Source: Pseudomonadota bacterium
GTDB lineage: Bacteria; Pseudomonadota; Alphaproteobacteria; Rhizobiales; Xanthobacteraceae
Length of the DNA: 29,701 nucleotides
Assembly: GCA_023449855.1 (NCBI GenBank)
Contig: JAEXHR010000208.1
Location: 1-29,701 of the forward strand
Direction of reading: 5' to 3'
Program-made: the position numbers and the translations under genes
In this document: piece by piece, positions 1-6,983 of the stretch
Position numbering within the stretch: position 1 is the stretch's first letter
Layout: each line of letters begins with the position of its first letter
The notes under the pieces: generated by a model
Databases searched by the model: none
What the model saw: only the letters and a program-made list of their open reading frames with translations
Told to the model about the DNA's origin: nothing

Positions 1-773
1 CGATGATCGGCGGCGCCATGTATGCGCAGTATCGCGTGATCAAGGCGAAGGAAGTGCTGCCGCTGCCGGATGGTACGACGGCGACCGAGGGGGCGTCCTG
101 TTTCGTTAATCCGCTGACATCGCTCGGCATGACCGAGACCATGAGGCGGGATGGGCCCACGGCTCTGGTGCATACGGCCGCCGCGTCCAATCTCGGCCAG
201 ATGCTGAACAAGATCTGCCAGAAGGACGGCATCGATCTCGTCAATATCGTGCGTAGCGAGGCGCAGGAGCAATTGTTGCGCAATATAGGCGCGAAGTATG
301 TCGTCAACAGCACGGCACCGACCTTCTTTGACGATCTGGTTGCCGCGCTGGAAGCGACCGGCGCCACCATCGCCTTCGACGCCACCGGCGGCGGCAAGCT
401 GCAGGGCCAGATCCTGCATGCGATGGAAGTCGCAGCCGTGAAGGCCATGAAGGTCTATAGCCGCTACGGTTCGACGACCCACAAGCAGGTCTACGTCTAT
501 GGTCGCCTTGAGCCGCGGCCGATCGAACTGACGCCGCCGGGCATGGCCTGGGGCATGGGCGGCTGGTTGCTGTTTCCGTTCCTGCAGAAGATCGGCAGGG
601 AGGATGCGGCGAAGCTGCGCGCGCGCATGGTGTCCGAGCTCAAGACGACATTTGCCAGTCACTACACCAAGACCATCTCCCTTCAGGATGTGCTGAACCT
701 CGACAACCTGCGCGCCTATGCCAAGCGCGCCACCGGCGAGAAGTACCTGATCAACCCGAACTTGCCTGGATGA
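1..773 (+). CDS. Zinc-type (MDR) dehydrogenase, C-terminal part, cut by window start
   Basis: The reading frame is open from the window edge, so the true start lies upstream; about 256 residues remain. They resemble the C-terminal half of medium-chain dehydrogenase/reductases: a Rossmann-type nucleotide-binding region around residues 50-150 (VHTAAASNLGQML, then a beta strand ending LVNIVRS, then a GAKYVVNS segment) and a central FDATGGG turn typical of this family. The N-terminal catalytic (GroES-like) domain that would hold any zinc ligands is outside the window, so zinc dependence and substrate cannot be judged. The stop codon overlaps the start of the MFS transporter in an ATGA, so the two are probably cotranscribed and translationally coupled. 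Annotated relatives are usually called zinc-binding dehydrogenase or quinone oxidoreductase-like; the precise reaction is unknown. Confidence 0.8.
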   Translation, partial: MIGGAMYAQYRVIKAKEVLPLPDGTTATEGASCFVNPLTSLGMTETMRRDGPTALVHTAAASNLGQMLNKICQKDGIDLVNIVRSEAQEQLLRNIGAKYVVNSTAPTFFDDLVAALEATGATIAFDATGGGKLQGQILHAMEVAAVKAMKVYSRYGSTTHKQVYVYGRLEPRPIELTPPGMAWGMGGWLLFPFLQKIGREDAAKLRARMVSELKTTFASHYTKTISLQDVLNLDNLRAYAKRATGEKYLINPNLPG

Positions 774-2011
774 CACTCGCCGATCAGTCTCCCGCGGTGG
801 TGAGCGGCGGCGCGCGTGTGCTGCTGCGCCATCCGCCGTATCTCTATTACATGGTGTCGCGCAGCTTCTCGCGCTTTGCCTCGCAGATCGCCGCCGTCGC
901 CATCGGTTGGCAGATCTACGATATGACGGGCAGTGCGTTTCAGCTCGGCATGGTTGGCCTCGCGCAATTCGCACCGATGCTGGCGCTGGTGTTCTTTGCC
1001 GGCCACATCGCCGATCGCTACGATCGTCGCCTTGTGGTGATGCTGTGCCAGTTGTTGCAGGGGCTGACGGCGATCCTGCTCGCCTGGGGCACCTATGCCG
1101 GCTGGATCACCGCGCCACAGATCTTTGTGGCGCTTGTCGTGATCGGCGCGGCCACGGCGTTCGAGGCGCCGGCAGGCTCGGCACTGCTGCCGGGTGTCGT
1201 GCCGGAAGGCCATCTGCAGAAGGCGACGGCGCTTTCCACCGGTGTGTTTCAGGTTGCGATGATCTGTGGCCCGGCGCTTGGTGGTATCGCCTATGCGCTG
1301 TCGCCATCGACGCCTTACGTGATGATGGCGGCGTTCTGGATCGTTGGCGGGCTACTTAACAGTGCGATCAGGCTGGCACGCGAGGTTGCGGTGAAGGACC
1401 CGCCATCGCTGCGGACGCTGTTCGCCGGCGTCACCTTCGTGCGCAGCAATCCCAACATTCTCGGCACCATCTCGCTCGACCTGTTCGCCGTGCTGCTCGG
1501 GGGCGCCACGGCGCTGCTGCCGATCTATGCCCGCGACATCCTGCAGACCGGCCCGTGGGGCCTCGGCATCATGCGCGCGGCACCGGCGGTCGGGGCGCTG
1601 CTCACCACCATCGTGCTGACGCGCTGGTCGATCAGCCGCCGCGTCGGCATGCGCATGTTCCAGGCCGTCATCATTTTCGGGTTGGCGACGGCGGTGTTCG
1701 CGGTCTCGCAATGGCTGTGGCTTTCGGTGGCTGCGCTGGCGATTCTCGGCGCAGCGGATACGGTCAGCGTGGTGATCCGCTTTTCACTGGTGCAGCTTGC
1801 GACGCCCGACGAGATGCGCGGCCGTGTTGGCGCGGTGAATTATCTCTTCATCAACACCTCGAACCAACTCGGCCAGTTCGAAAGCGGCGTGACCGCGGCG
1901 CTGTTCGGCACCGTACCGGCGGCGTTGATCGGCGGTCTCGGCACGGTAGCGGTTGCGTTGATCTGGATGAAGCTATTCCCGACGCTGCGCGAGATGGAAC
2001 GGCTGGAGTAA
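770..2011 (+). CDS. MFS transporter (EntS-like exporter family)
   Basis: A 413-residue integral inner-membrane protein with the repeated hydrophobic segments expected for about 12 membrane helices. The MFS loop 2-3 signature is visible near residues 78-88 (GHIADRYDRR). The overall pattern, including the N-terminal YYMVSRSFSRFASQIAAVAIGWQIYD segment shortened here as an amphipathic lead-in followed by helix 1, resembles the MFS_3 (enterobactin exporter EntS-like) group, which are drug or siderophore exporters driven by the proton gradient. The start codon overlaps the stop of the upstream dehydrogenase (ATGA). Its stop lies only five bases from the stop of the convergent LysE gene. The substrate is not predictable; no siderophore genes are nearby. 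Confidence 0.88.
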   Translation: MTLADQSPAVVSGGARVLLRHPPYLYYMVSRSFSRFASQIAAVAIGWQIYDMTGSAFQLGMVGLAQFAPMLALVFFAGHIADRYDRRLVVMLCQLLQGLTAILLAWGTYAGWITAPQIFVALVVIGAATAFEAPAGSALLPGVVPEGHLQKATALSTGVFQVAMICGPALGGIAYALSPSTPYVMMAAFWIVGGLLNSAIRLAREVAVKDPPSLRTLFAGVTFVRSNPNILGTISLDLFAVLLGGATALLPIYARDILQTGPWGLGIMRAAPAVGALLTTIVLTRWSISRRVGMRMFQAVIIFGLATAVFAVSQWLWLSVAALAILGAADTVSVVIRFSLVQLATPDEMRGRVGAVNYLFINTSNQLGQFESGVTAALFGTVPAALIGGLGTVAVALIWMKLFPTLREMERLE

Positions 2012-2016
2012 CCGGC

Positions 2017-2631
2017 TTAGCGATCCGCCAGAGCCAGCTTGGCGCCCAGCGCCGCGAAGGCCACGGCAAATGTCCGGCGCATCCAGGTCAGGACGCGGGG
2101 ACGGGTGATGACGTGATTGCGGATCGCCGCGGCGAACAGGCCATACAGCGCGAAGACGACGAATGTCATCAGCATGAAGACGGTGCTGAGGAGCAGCATC
2201 TGCGAGAGCGGATGCATCTCGTCCGCGCGGATGAATTGCGGCAGGAAGGCGAGGAAGAAGATCGACAGCTTTGGATTGAGGATGTTGATCAGGATCGCGG
2301 TGGTCGTCACCTGCAGCGCGGACTGGCCGGAGAGCCCGTCATTGTCGACCTTCAATGTGCCGTGTTCCTGCAGAGTCTTCCACGCCATGAAGAGCAGATA
2401 GGCGACACCGACATATTTGAATATCTGGAAAGCCAGCGCGCTCGTATGCAGCAATGCTGCGAGACCAAGGATGGCCGCGGCCATATGCGGGACGATCCCG
2501 AGTGTGCAGCCGAAGGCGGCGACTATGCTGCTCCGTCCGCCCCGCGAGAAGCCAGTCGCCAGCGTGTAGAGCGCGCCGGTGCCAGGGGAGGCGACGACAA
2601 TCAGCGACGTAATCAGGAACTCGATGGTCAT
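2017..2631 (-). CDS. LysE/RhtB family amino-acid exporter
   Basis: A 204-residue hydrophobic protein with about six membrane segments. The N-terminus MTIEFLITSLIVVASPGTG carries the conserved ASPGP/TG turn of the LysE/RhtB translocators, followed by the typical ATGFSRGGR segment near residue 30. These proteins export amino acids or their derivatives across the inner membrane; the substrate here is unknown. I chose the ATG at 2631 because the LysE homology begins there and a GGGG sequence lies six to nine bases upstream; an in-frame ATG at 2685 would add 18 unrelated residues. The gene is convergent with the MFS transporter, with five bases between the stop codons, and divergent from the FMN reductase. 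Confidence 0.9.
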   Translation of the reverse strand: MTIEFLITSLIVVASPGTGALYTLATGFSRGGRSSIVAAFGCTLGIVPHMAAAILGLAALLHTSALAFQIFKYVGVAYLLFMAWKTLQEHGTLKVDNDGLSGQSALQVTTTAILINILNPKLSIFFLAFLPQFIRADEMHPLSQMLLLSTVFMLMTFVVFALYGLFAAAIRNHVITRPRVLTWMRRTFAVAFAALGAKLALADR

Positions 2632-2983
2632 GTGGCCCCGTTTTATCTGACGCAGGTGAGCATGTTCGCTGCAGGCCAGGCGCACAAGCCTGGTCTCAGT
2701 TACACACCTCGACGGGCAGCGACGCCTGGGAGTTCAAAACCGGGGCGGATGTGGCCACGCCGCAGTCCTGTCCTGTGGCTGGTCACGCGCTCGGGTGATC
2801 GGTTCGACACCCGGCAACCCGGGCTGGCCGGGGGCGCGGCCTGTCACGCGGTTGTGTACGAACGGGCCGCCAGAAAACGCATTCACGGTTCGAATGATGG
2901 GTACATGCACTTGCATGGTTCCGCCTGATGGGACATGGAACACGGTGCGTTTTGCGCCATTGCGCGCCAGCAAAGGGACACCA
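2632..2983. other. Intergenic region between lysE-type gene and FMN reductase
   Basis: These 352 bases separate two divergent genes and should hold both promoters. I see no convincing gene, RNA or matched -35/-10 pair. A TTCGACACC segment near 2802 recalls a tRNA T-loop, but the flanking five-base stems do not pair and no acceptor stem fits. Open frames that cross the region are extensions of neighbouring frames and lack ribosome-binding sites. Confidence 0.5.
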
Positions 2984-3538
2984 ATGACCACTCACAGCGT
3001 TGCCGTCATCGTCGGCAGCCTCCGCAAACAGTCGTTCTCGCTCCGGATCGCCCAGGCGCTGGCCAGGCTGGCGCCAGCCTCGCTGCAGCTCCATGTCGTG
3101 ACGCTGAACGATCTGTCGTTCTTCAATCAGGATCTGGAGGGCAATCCGCCGGCCGACTGGCTCAAGTTCCGCGAGACGATCCAGGGATCGGACGCCGTGA
3201 TCTTCGTCGCGCCGGAATACAATCGCTCGGTGTCGGGCGTGCTGAAGAACGCTATCGATGTCGGTTCACGTCCCTATGGCAAGAGCTCGTTCCTCGGCAA
3301 GCCGACCGGCCTCGTGGCATCATCGCCGGGTCCGATCGGCGGTCTCGGCGCCGCGCTCGCGCTGCGCCAGACCTTGCCGGGCATCACAGGGCCGATCATG
3401 GGGCAGCCGGAAATCTATCTGAACGCCGTCGGCGACGCGTTCGACGAGAATGGCGAGATCGTCAAGGAGTCGATCCGCCCGGTGCTGCAATCCTATATCG
3501 ATGCCTTCGCGGCCTGGGTTGCGCTTCACAAGAAATAA
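2984..3538 (+). CDS. NADPH-dependent FMN reductase (chromate/quinone reductase-like)
   Basis: A 184-residue flavodoxin-like protein, the usual length for the NADPH-dependent FMN reductase family (SsuE, ChrR, azoreductase relatives). The phosphate-binding loop of FMN is visible near residues 9-16 (VGSLRKQSFS) and the second flavin-contact motif PEYNRSVSGVLKNAID lies around residues 73-90. The protein is cytosolic and would transfer electrons from NAD(P)H through FMN to flavin, quinone, azo or metal substrates. I chose the ATG at 2984, with AAAGGGA five to eleven bases upstream, over an upstream ATG at 2795 whose extra 63 residues are not family-like. It appears monocistronic: a strong hairpin follows 18 bases after the stop. 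The true electron acceptor is not shown by the sequence. Confidence 0.88.
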   Translation: MTTHSVAVIVGSLRKQSFSLRIAQALARLAPASLQLHVVTLNDLSFFNQDLEGNPPADWLKFRETIQGSDAVIFVAPEYNRSVSGVLKNAIDVGSRPYGKSSFLGKPTGLVASSPGPIGGLGAALALRQTLPGITGPIMGQPEIYLNAVGDAFDENGEIVKESIRPVLQSYIDAFAAWVALHKK

Positions 3539-3555
3539 GACCCGACAATGACACG

Positions 3556-3593
3556 GACGGCCCGGTTGTTAGCCTCGCTTTAACCGGGCCGTC
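3556..3593 (+). terminator. Rho-independent-type terminator after FMN reductase
   Basis: A perfect 12-bp inverted repeat (3556-3567 paired with 3582-3593, arm GACGGCCCGGTT) encloses a 14-base loop and is followed by GCATTTT. The GC-rich stem and short T run suit an intrinsic terminator for the reductase gene. It ends only 12 bases before the ftsB start codon, so it also lies in the ftsB leader. Confidence 0.7.
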
Positions 3594-3605
3594 GCATTTT
3601 CAGAC

Positions 3606-3923
3606 ATGGTCAAGCATACCCGCCTGAAATCGGTCCTCACCGGCCTCGTGCTCTATGCCGTGGCCGCGCTGCTGATCAGCTATTTCGGCGTCAACGCCTA
3701 TACCGGCAAATACGGCCTCAATGCGCGGCAGGAGCTCGACCAGGAGATTACCGCGCTGACCTCGGAGCTCGTCCAGCTCAAGAAGGAGCGCGCCAAGGCG
3801 GAGCAGCGCGTGTCGCTGTTGCGCTCGGGCAGCCTCGATCCCGACATGCTCGACGAGCGCGTTCGCTGGCAGCTCGACTATGCGCATTCGCGAGACGTCG
3901 TCCGCGTCATCAAGCCGAACTAA
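3606..3923 (+). CDS. ftsB: FtsB/DivIC family septum formation initiator
   Basis: A 105-residue bitopic membrane protein, the usual size for FtsB. A single membrane helix covers about residues 12-32, followed by a periplasmic coiled coil around residues 38-75 (QELDQEITALTSELVQLKKE and onward, rich in heptad leucines) and a short C-terminal tail with the DMLDERVRWQLDYAH segment characteristic of the family. FtsB joins FtsL and FtsQ in the divisome and links septal peptidoglycan synthesis to the Z-ring. Its position just upstream of pdhA is typical of Rhizobiales. No good ribosome-binding site precedes the ATG; the 12 bases before it follow directly on a terminator-like hairpin, so initiation and promoter are unclear. 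Confidence 0.88.
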   Translation: MVKHTRLKSVLTGLVLYAVAALLISYFGVNAYTGKYGLNARQELDQEITALTSELVQLKKERAKAEQRVSLLRSGSLDPDMLDERVRWQLDYAHSRDVVRVIKPN

Positions 3924-4201
3924 GATTCAGCGCGCAGCGCTGTGAGTCGCTGCTGTGGAGAACAACGCAGCCGTGCGTGAATGCAATGGTTAGCTCTTCG
4001 TTGCCGCATATGGCGATGAAATGACAGCACAGCTCATTTCTATTCCGGAAATTACAAGACGAGCTGCGATCGCGTTCTAAAGTTTCACACTCTCGCTGCA
4101 GTGCGAAATACAGTGTGGCATTCCGCGCGACGCAATCTCTTTCACGGCGCAGGCAGTTGGAGTAGGAAGAACCAACTTCCTCTCTCGCATCCGGAATTTT
4201 C
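3924..4201. other. Leader region of the pyruvate dehydrogenase operon
   Basis: This 278-base stretch is visibly more AT-rich than the flanking genes and holds no credible gene. It probably carries the pdhA promoter. The best match I can find is weak: TTACAA, 18 bases, TCTAAA near 4049-4078. A small inverted repeat (AGGAAG at 4164-4169 with CTTCCT at 4176-4181) lies about 20 bases before pdhA and could fold in the leader. Confidence 0.35.
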
Positions 4202-5227
4202 ATGGCCGCAACGAAGAAAAGCGCTCCCGCTGGGCAGGCATCGAGCAATGACGCCAAGGCGTCACCGCCAGAGTTCACCCGCGATCAGGAGATGCGCGCG
4301 CTGCGCGACATGCTGCTAATCAGACGCTTTGAAGAGAAGGCCGGCCAGCTCTACGGCATGGGCGCCATCGGCGGCTTCTGCCATCTCTATATCGGCCAGG
4401 AAGCTGTCGTCGTCGGCATGCAGATGGCGCTAAAGGAAGGCGACCAGATCATCACCGGTTACCGCGACCACGGCCACATGCTCGCTTGCGGCATGGACGC
4501 CAATGGCGTGATGGCCGAGCTCACGGGACGCCGCGGCGGCTACTCCAAGGGCAAGGGCGGCTCGATGCACATGTTCAGCCGCGAGAAGCATTTTTACGGC
4601 GGCCATGGCATCGTCGGCGCGCAGGTCTCGCTCGGTACCGGCCTCGCATTTGCAAACCGCTATCGCGAGAACGACAATGTGTCGGTCGCATACTTTGGCG
4701 ACGGCGCGTCGAACCAGGGCCAGGTCTATGAGAGCTTCAACATGGCGGAGCTCTGGAAGCTGCCGGTGATCTACGTCATCGAGAACAACCGCTACGCCAT
4801 GGGCACCTCCGTGGTGCGCTCCTCGGCGCAGACCGATTTCTCCAAGCGCGGCGTGTCGTTCAACATTCCCGGTGAGCAGGTCGACGGTATGGATGTCCGC
4901 GCGGTGAAGGCCGCTGCCGACAAGGCGGTCGCCTGGTGCCGTGCAGGCAAGGGTCCTTACATTCTGGAAATGCAGACCTATCGCTATCGCGGACACTCGA
5001 TGTCCGACCCCGCGAAGTACCGTACCCGCGAGGAGGTCGAGAAGATCCGCCACGATCAGGACCCGATCGAGCAGGTGCGCAGCCGCCTGCTGGAATTGAA
5101 GATCAGCGAGCAGGATCTCAAGGCGATCGACGCCGAAGTGCGCGACATCGTCAATGCGTCGGCCGATTTCGCTCAGAACGATCCGGAGCCGGATGCGTCC
5201 GAGCTCTACACCGACATCTACCGCTAA
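4202..5227 (+). CDS. pdhA: Pyruvate dehydrogenase E1 component, alpha subunit
   Basis: A 341-residue protein matching the alpha subunit of the heterotetrameric E1 of pyruvate dehydrogenase, which with thiamine diphosphate decarboxylates pyruvate and passes the acetyl group to lipoamide. The thiamine diphosphate/Mg binding motif runs from GDG at residues 166-168 to the ENN at about 195-197. The phosphorylation-loop region RYRGHSMSDP lies near residues 261-270; in mitochondria it is a kinase target, but no kinase gene is seen here. The first 30 residues are an Ala/Ser/Lys-rich extension, common in alphaproteobacterial PdhA. It is the first gene of pdhA-pdhB-small gene-pdhC-lpdA; pdhB begins 34 bases downstream. 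A branched-chain oxoacid E1 is unlikely, given the neighbours and the alphaproteobacterial order. Confidence 0.96.
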   Translation: MAATKKSAPAGQASSNDAKASPPEFTRDQEMRALRDMLLIRRFEEKAGQLYGMGAIGGFCHLYIGQEAVVVGMQMALKEGDQIITGYRDHGHMLACGMDANGVMAELTGRRGGYSKGKGGSMHMFSREKHFYGGHGIVGAQVSLGTGLAFANRYRENDNVSVAYFGDGASNQGQVYESFNMAELWKLPVIYVIENNRYAMGTSVVRSSAQTDFSKRGVSFNIPGEQVDGMDVRAVKAAADKAVAWCRAGKGPYILEMQTYRYRGHSMSDPAKYRTREEVEKIRHDQDPIEQVRSRLLELKISEQDLKAIDAEVRDIVNASADFAQNDPEPDASELYTDIYR

Positions 5228-5261
5228 GAAGCGCGCAAGCTAGAAGCAATCCGGAGTTACT

Positions 5262-6659
5262 ATGGCAATTCAAGTGCTGATGCCCGCGCTGTCTCCCACG
5301 ATGGAAAAGGGCAACCTTTCGAAGTGGCTGAAGAAGGAAGGCGACACCATCAAGTCCGGCGATGTGATCGCCGAGATCGAGACCGACAAGGCGACGATGG
5401 AAGTCGAAGCCACCGATGAAGGCACGCTCGGCAAGATCCTCGTCGCCGAAGGGACTGCTGACGTCGCGGTGAACACGCCGATCGCGGTTATCCTCGCGGA
5501 AGGCGAAGACGCCTCCGCCGCCGAGAAGGCGCCGGAGCCCGCGAAGCAGGAAAAGGCGGAAGCCGCGCCGGCTGAAGCCAAATCCGAGACCAAGGCCGAA
5601 GCGCTGAAGGCTGAGGCAGCTCCGGAAGCTCCGAAGACCGCATTGCTTCCCGATCCGGATATTCCGGAAGGCACCGAGATGGTCACCATGACCATCCGTG
5701 AAGCGCTCCGCGACGCCATGGCCGAGGAAATGCGCCGCGACGGCGACGTGTTCGTGATGGGCGAGGAAGTCGCCGAATATCAGGGCGCCTACAAGGTGAC
5801 CCAGGGCCTGCTGCAGGAATTCGGCGCTCGCCGTGTCATCGACACGCCGATCACCGAGCACGGCTTTGCCGGCGTCGGCGTCGGCGCGGCCATGGCCGGC
5901 CTGAAGCCGATCGTGGAATTCATGACCTTCAACTTCGCCATGCAGGCGATCGACCAGATCATCAATTCCGCTGCCAAGACGCTCTATATGTCCGGCGGTC
6001 AGATGACCTGCCAGATGGTGTTCCGCGGGCCCAACGGCGCTGCCGCCCGCGTCGCCGCCCAGCACAGCCAGGACTACTCGGCCTGGTACTCGCAGATCCC
6101 CGGCCTCAAGGTCATCGCGCCGTCGAATGCGGCCGATTACAAGGGCCTGCTCAAGGCTGCGATCCGCGATCCCAACCCGGTGATCTTCCTTGAGCATGAA
6201 ATGCTCTATGGGCAGAGCGGCGAAGTGCCGAAGCTCGATGATTATGTCCTGCCGATCGGCAAGGCCAAGATCGTGCGCGCCGGCAAGGACGTCACGCTGA
6301 TCTCGTGGTCGCATGGCATGACCTACACGCTGAAGGCTGCCGAAGAGCTCGCCAAGGAAGGCATCGAGGCGGAGGTCATCGACCTGCGCACGCTGCGTCC
6401 GCTCGACACCGAGACCATCATTGAATCGGTGAAGAAGACATCCCGCGTCGTCTGCGTCGAGGAAGGCTGGCAGCAGAACGGCGTCGGTGCCGAACTCTCT
6501 GCGCGCATCATGGAAGGCGCGTTCGATTATCTCGACGCACCGGTCGCGCGCGTGTCGGGCAAGGACGTGCCGATGCCATATGCCGCCAATCTCGAAAAGC
6601 TCGCGCTGCCCTCGGTGGCCGAGGTCGTCGCTGCCGCCAAGGCCGTCTGCTATCGCTAA
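5262..6659 (+). CDS. pdhB: Pyruvate dehydrogenase E1 component, beta subunit with N-terminal lipoyl domain
   Basis: A 465-residue protein, over 100 residues longer than a plain E1 beta because of an N-terminal lipoyl domain. Residues 1-80 form the lipoyl domain; the lysine to be lipoylated is K43 in EIETDKATMEVEA. Residues 83-130 are an Ala/Glu/Lys/Pro-rich flexible linker. From about residue 140 the protein follows the transketolase-like E1 beta fold (MTIREALRDAMAEEM, then DTPITEHGFAGVGVGAAMAG) and the C-terminal transketolase domain. It pairs with PdhA to form the thiamine-dependent active site. GGAG at 5253-5256 precedes the ATG by five bases. The lipoyl-E1-beta fusion is a known alphaproteobacterial trait. 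Its lipoyl domain closely matches that of PdhC in the same operon. Confidence 0.96.
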   Translation: MAIQVLMPALSPTMEKGNLSKWLKKEGDTIKSGDVIAEIETDKATMEVEATDEGTLGKILVAEGTADVAVNTPIAVILAEGEDASAAEKAPEPAKQEKAEAAPAEAKSETKAEALKAEAAPEAPKTALLPDPDIPEGTEMVTMTIREALRDAMAEEMRRDGDVFVMGEEVAEYQGAYKVTQGLLQEFGARRVIDTPITEHGFAGVGVGAAMAGLKPIVEFMTFNFAMQAIDQIINSAAKTLYMSGGQMTCQMVFRGPNGAAARVAAQHSQDYSAWYSQIPGLKVIAPSNAADYKGLLKAAIRDPNPVIFLEHEMLYGQSGEVPKLDDYVLPIGKAKIVRAGKDVTLISWSHGMTYTLKAAEELAKEGIEAEVIDLRTLRPLDTETIIESVKKTSRVVCVEEGWQQNGVGAELSARIMEGAFDYLDAPVARVSGKDVPMPYAANLEKLALPSVAEVVAAAKAVCYR

Positions 6660-6675
6660 CGCTCGAGGGGTCGAT

Positions 6676-6981
6676 ATGGCCGGTCCGCAGGAACAGCCGT
6701 TACCGCCGGATGTCGTGGAGCGCGATGACGCAACCGAAGTGTTGCGTGCCTTCGTGCTCGATGGCGGCCTGTCGATCGCCTTCATGCGCGCCTTCGAGGA
6801 TCCCGAGATGTGGGGTCTTCTGCTGGTCGATATCGCGCGCCACGCTGCGCGCGCCTATGGGCGCGAGAGCGAATTCACCGAGGACGAGGCGCTGCGCCGC
6901 ATCGTCGATATGTTCGAAGCCGAGATTGCTCGTCCGACCGACATGGGCGCCACCACGCCGCGGTCGCAACAAGGTCACTGA
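6676..6981 (+). CDS. DUF5076-type small protein inside the pdh operon
   Basis: A 101-residue soluble, acidic protein starting at the ATG at 6676 with GAGGGG seven to twelve bases upstream. It sits 16 bases after pdhB and its stop is two bases before the pdhC start, so it is surely part of the same transcript. It has no membrane segment, cysteine pair or recognised catalytic motif. Residues 15-75 look helical, with segments such as ATEVLRAFVLDGGLSIAF and WGLLLVDIARHAARAYG. I recognise it as the DUF5076-type protein found in this position in Bradyrhizobium-group genomes; that assignment is from memory. The role is unknown. Conserved placement suggests a function tied to the pyruvate dehydrogenase complex, perhaps assembly or regulation, but that is inference only. 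Confidence 0.85.
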   Translation: MAGPQEQPLPPDVVERDDATEVLRAFVLDGGLSIAFMRAFEDPEMWGLLLVDIARHAARAYGRESEFTEDEALRRIVDMFEAEIARPTDMGATTPRSQQGH

Positions 6982-6983
6982 CA

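Noticed and set aside
2760..2840. Possible tRNA around a GGTTCGACACC sequence
   Set aside because: The T-arm stem does not pair around a seven-base loop and no acceptor or anticodon stem fits.
5151..6785. Long open frame antisense to pdhB (544 codons)
   Set aside because: It is the usual by-product of GC-rich third positions on the coding strand; its product is rich in Arg, His, Gly and Leu without a domain, and it covers a clear gene.
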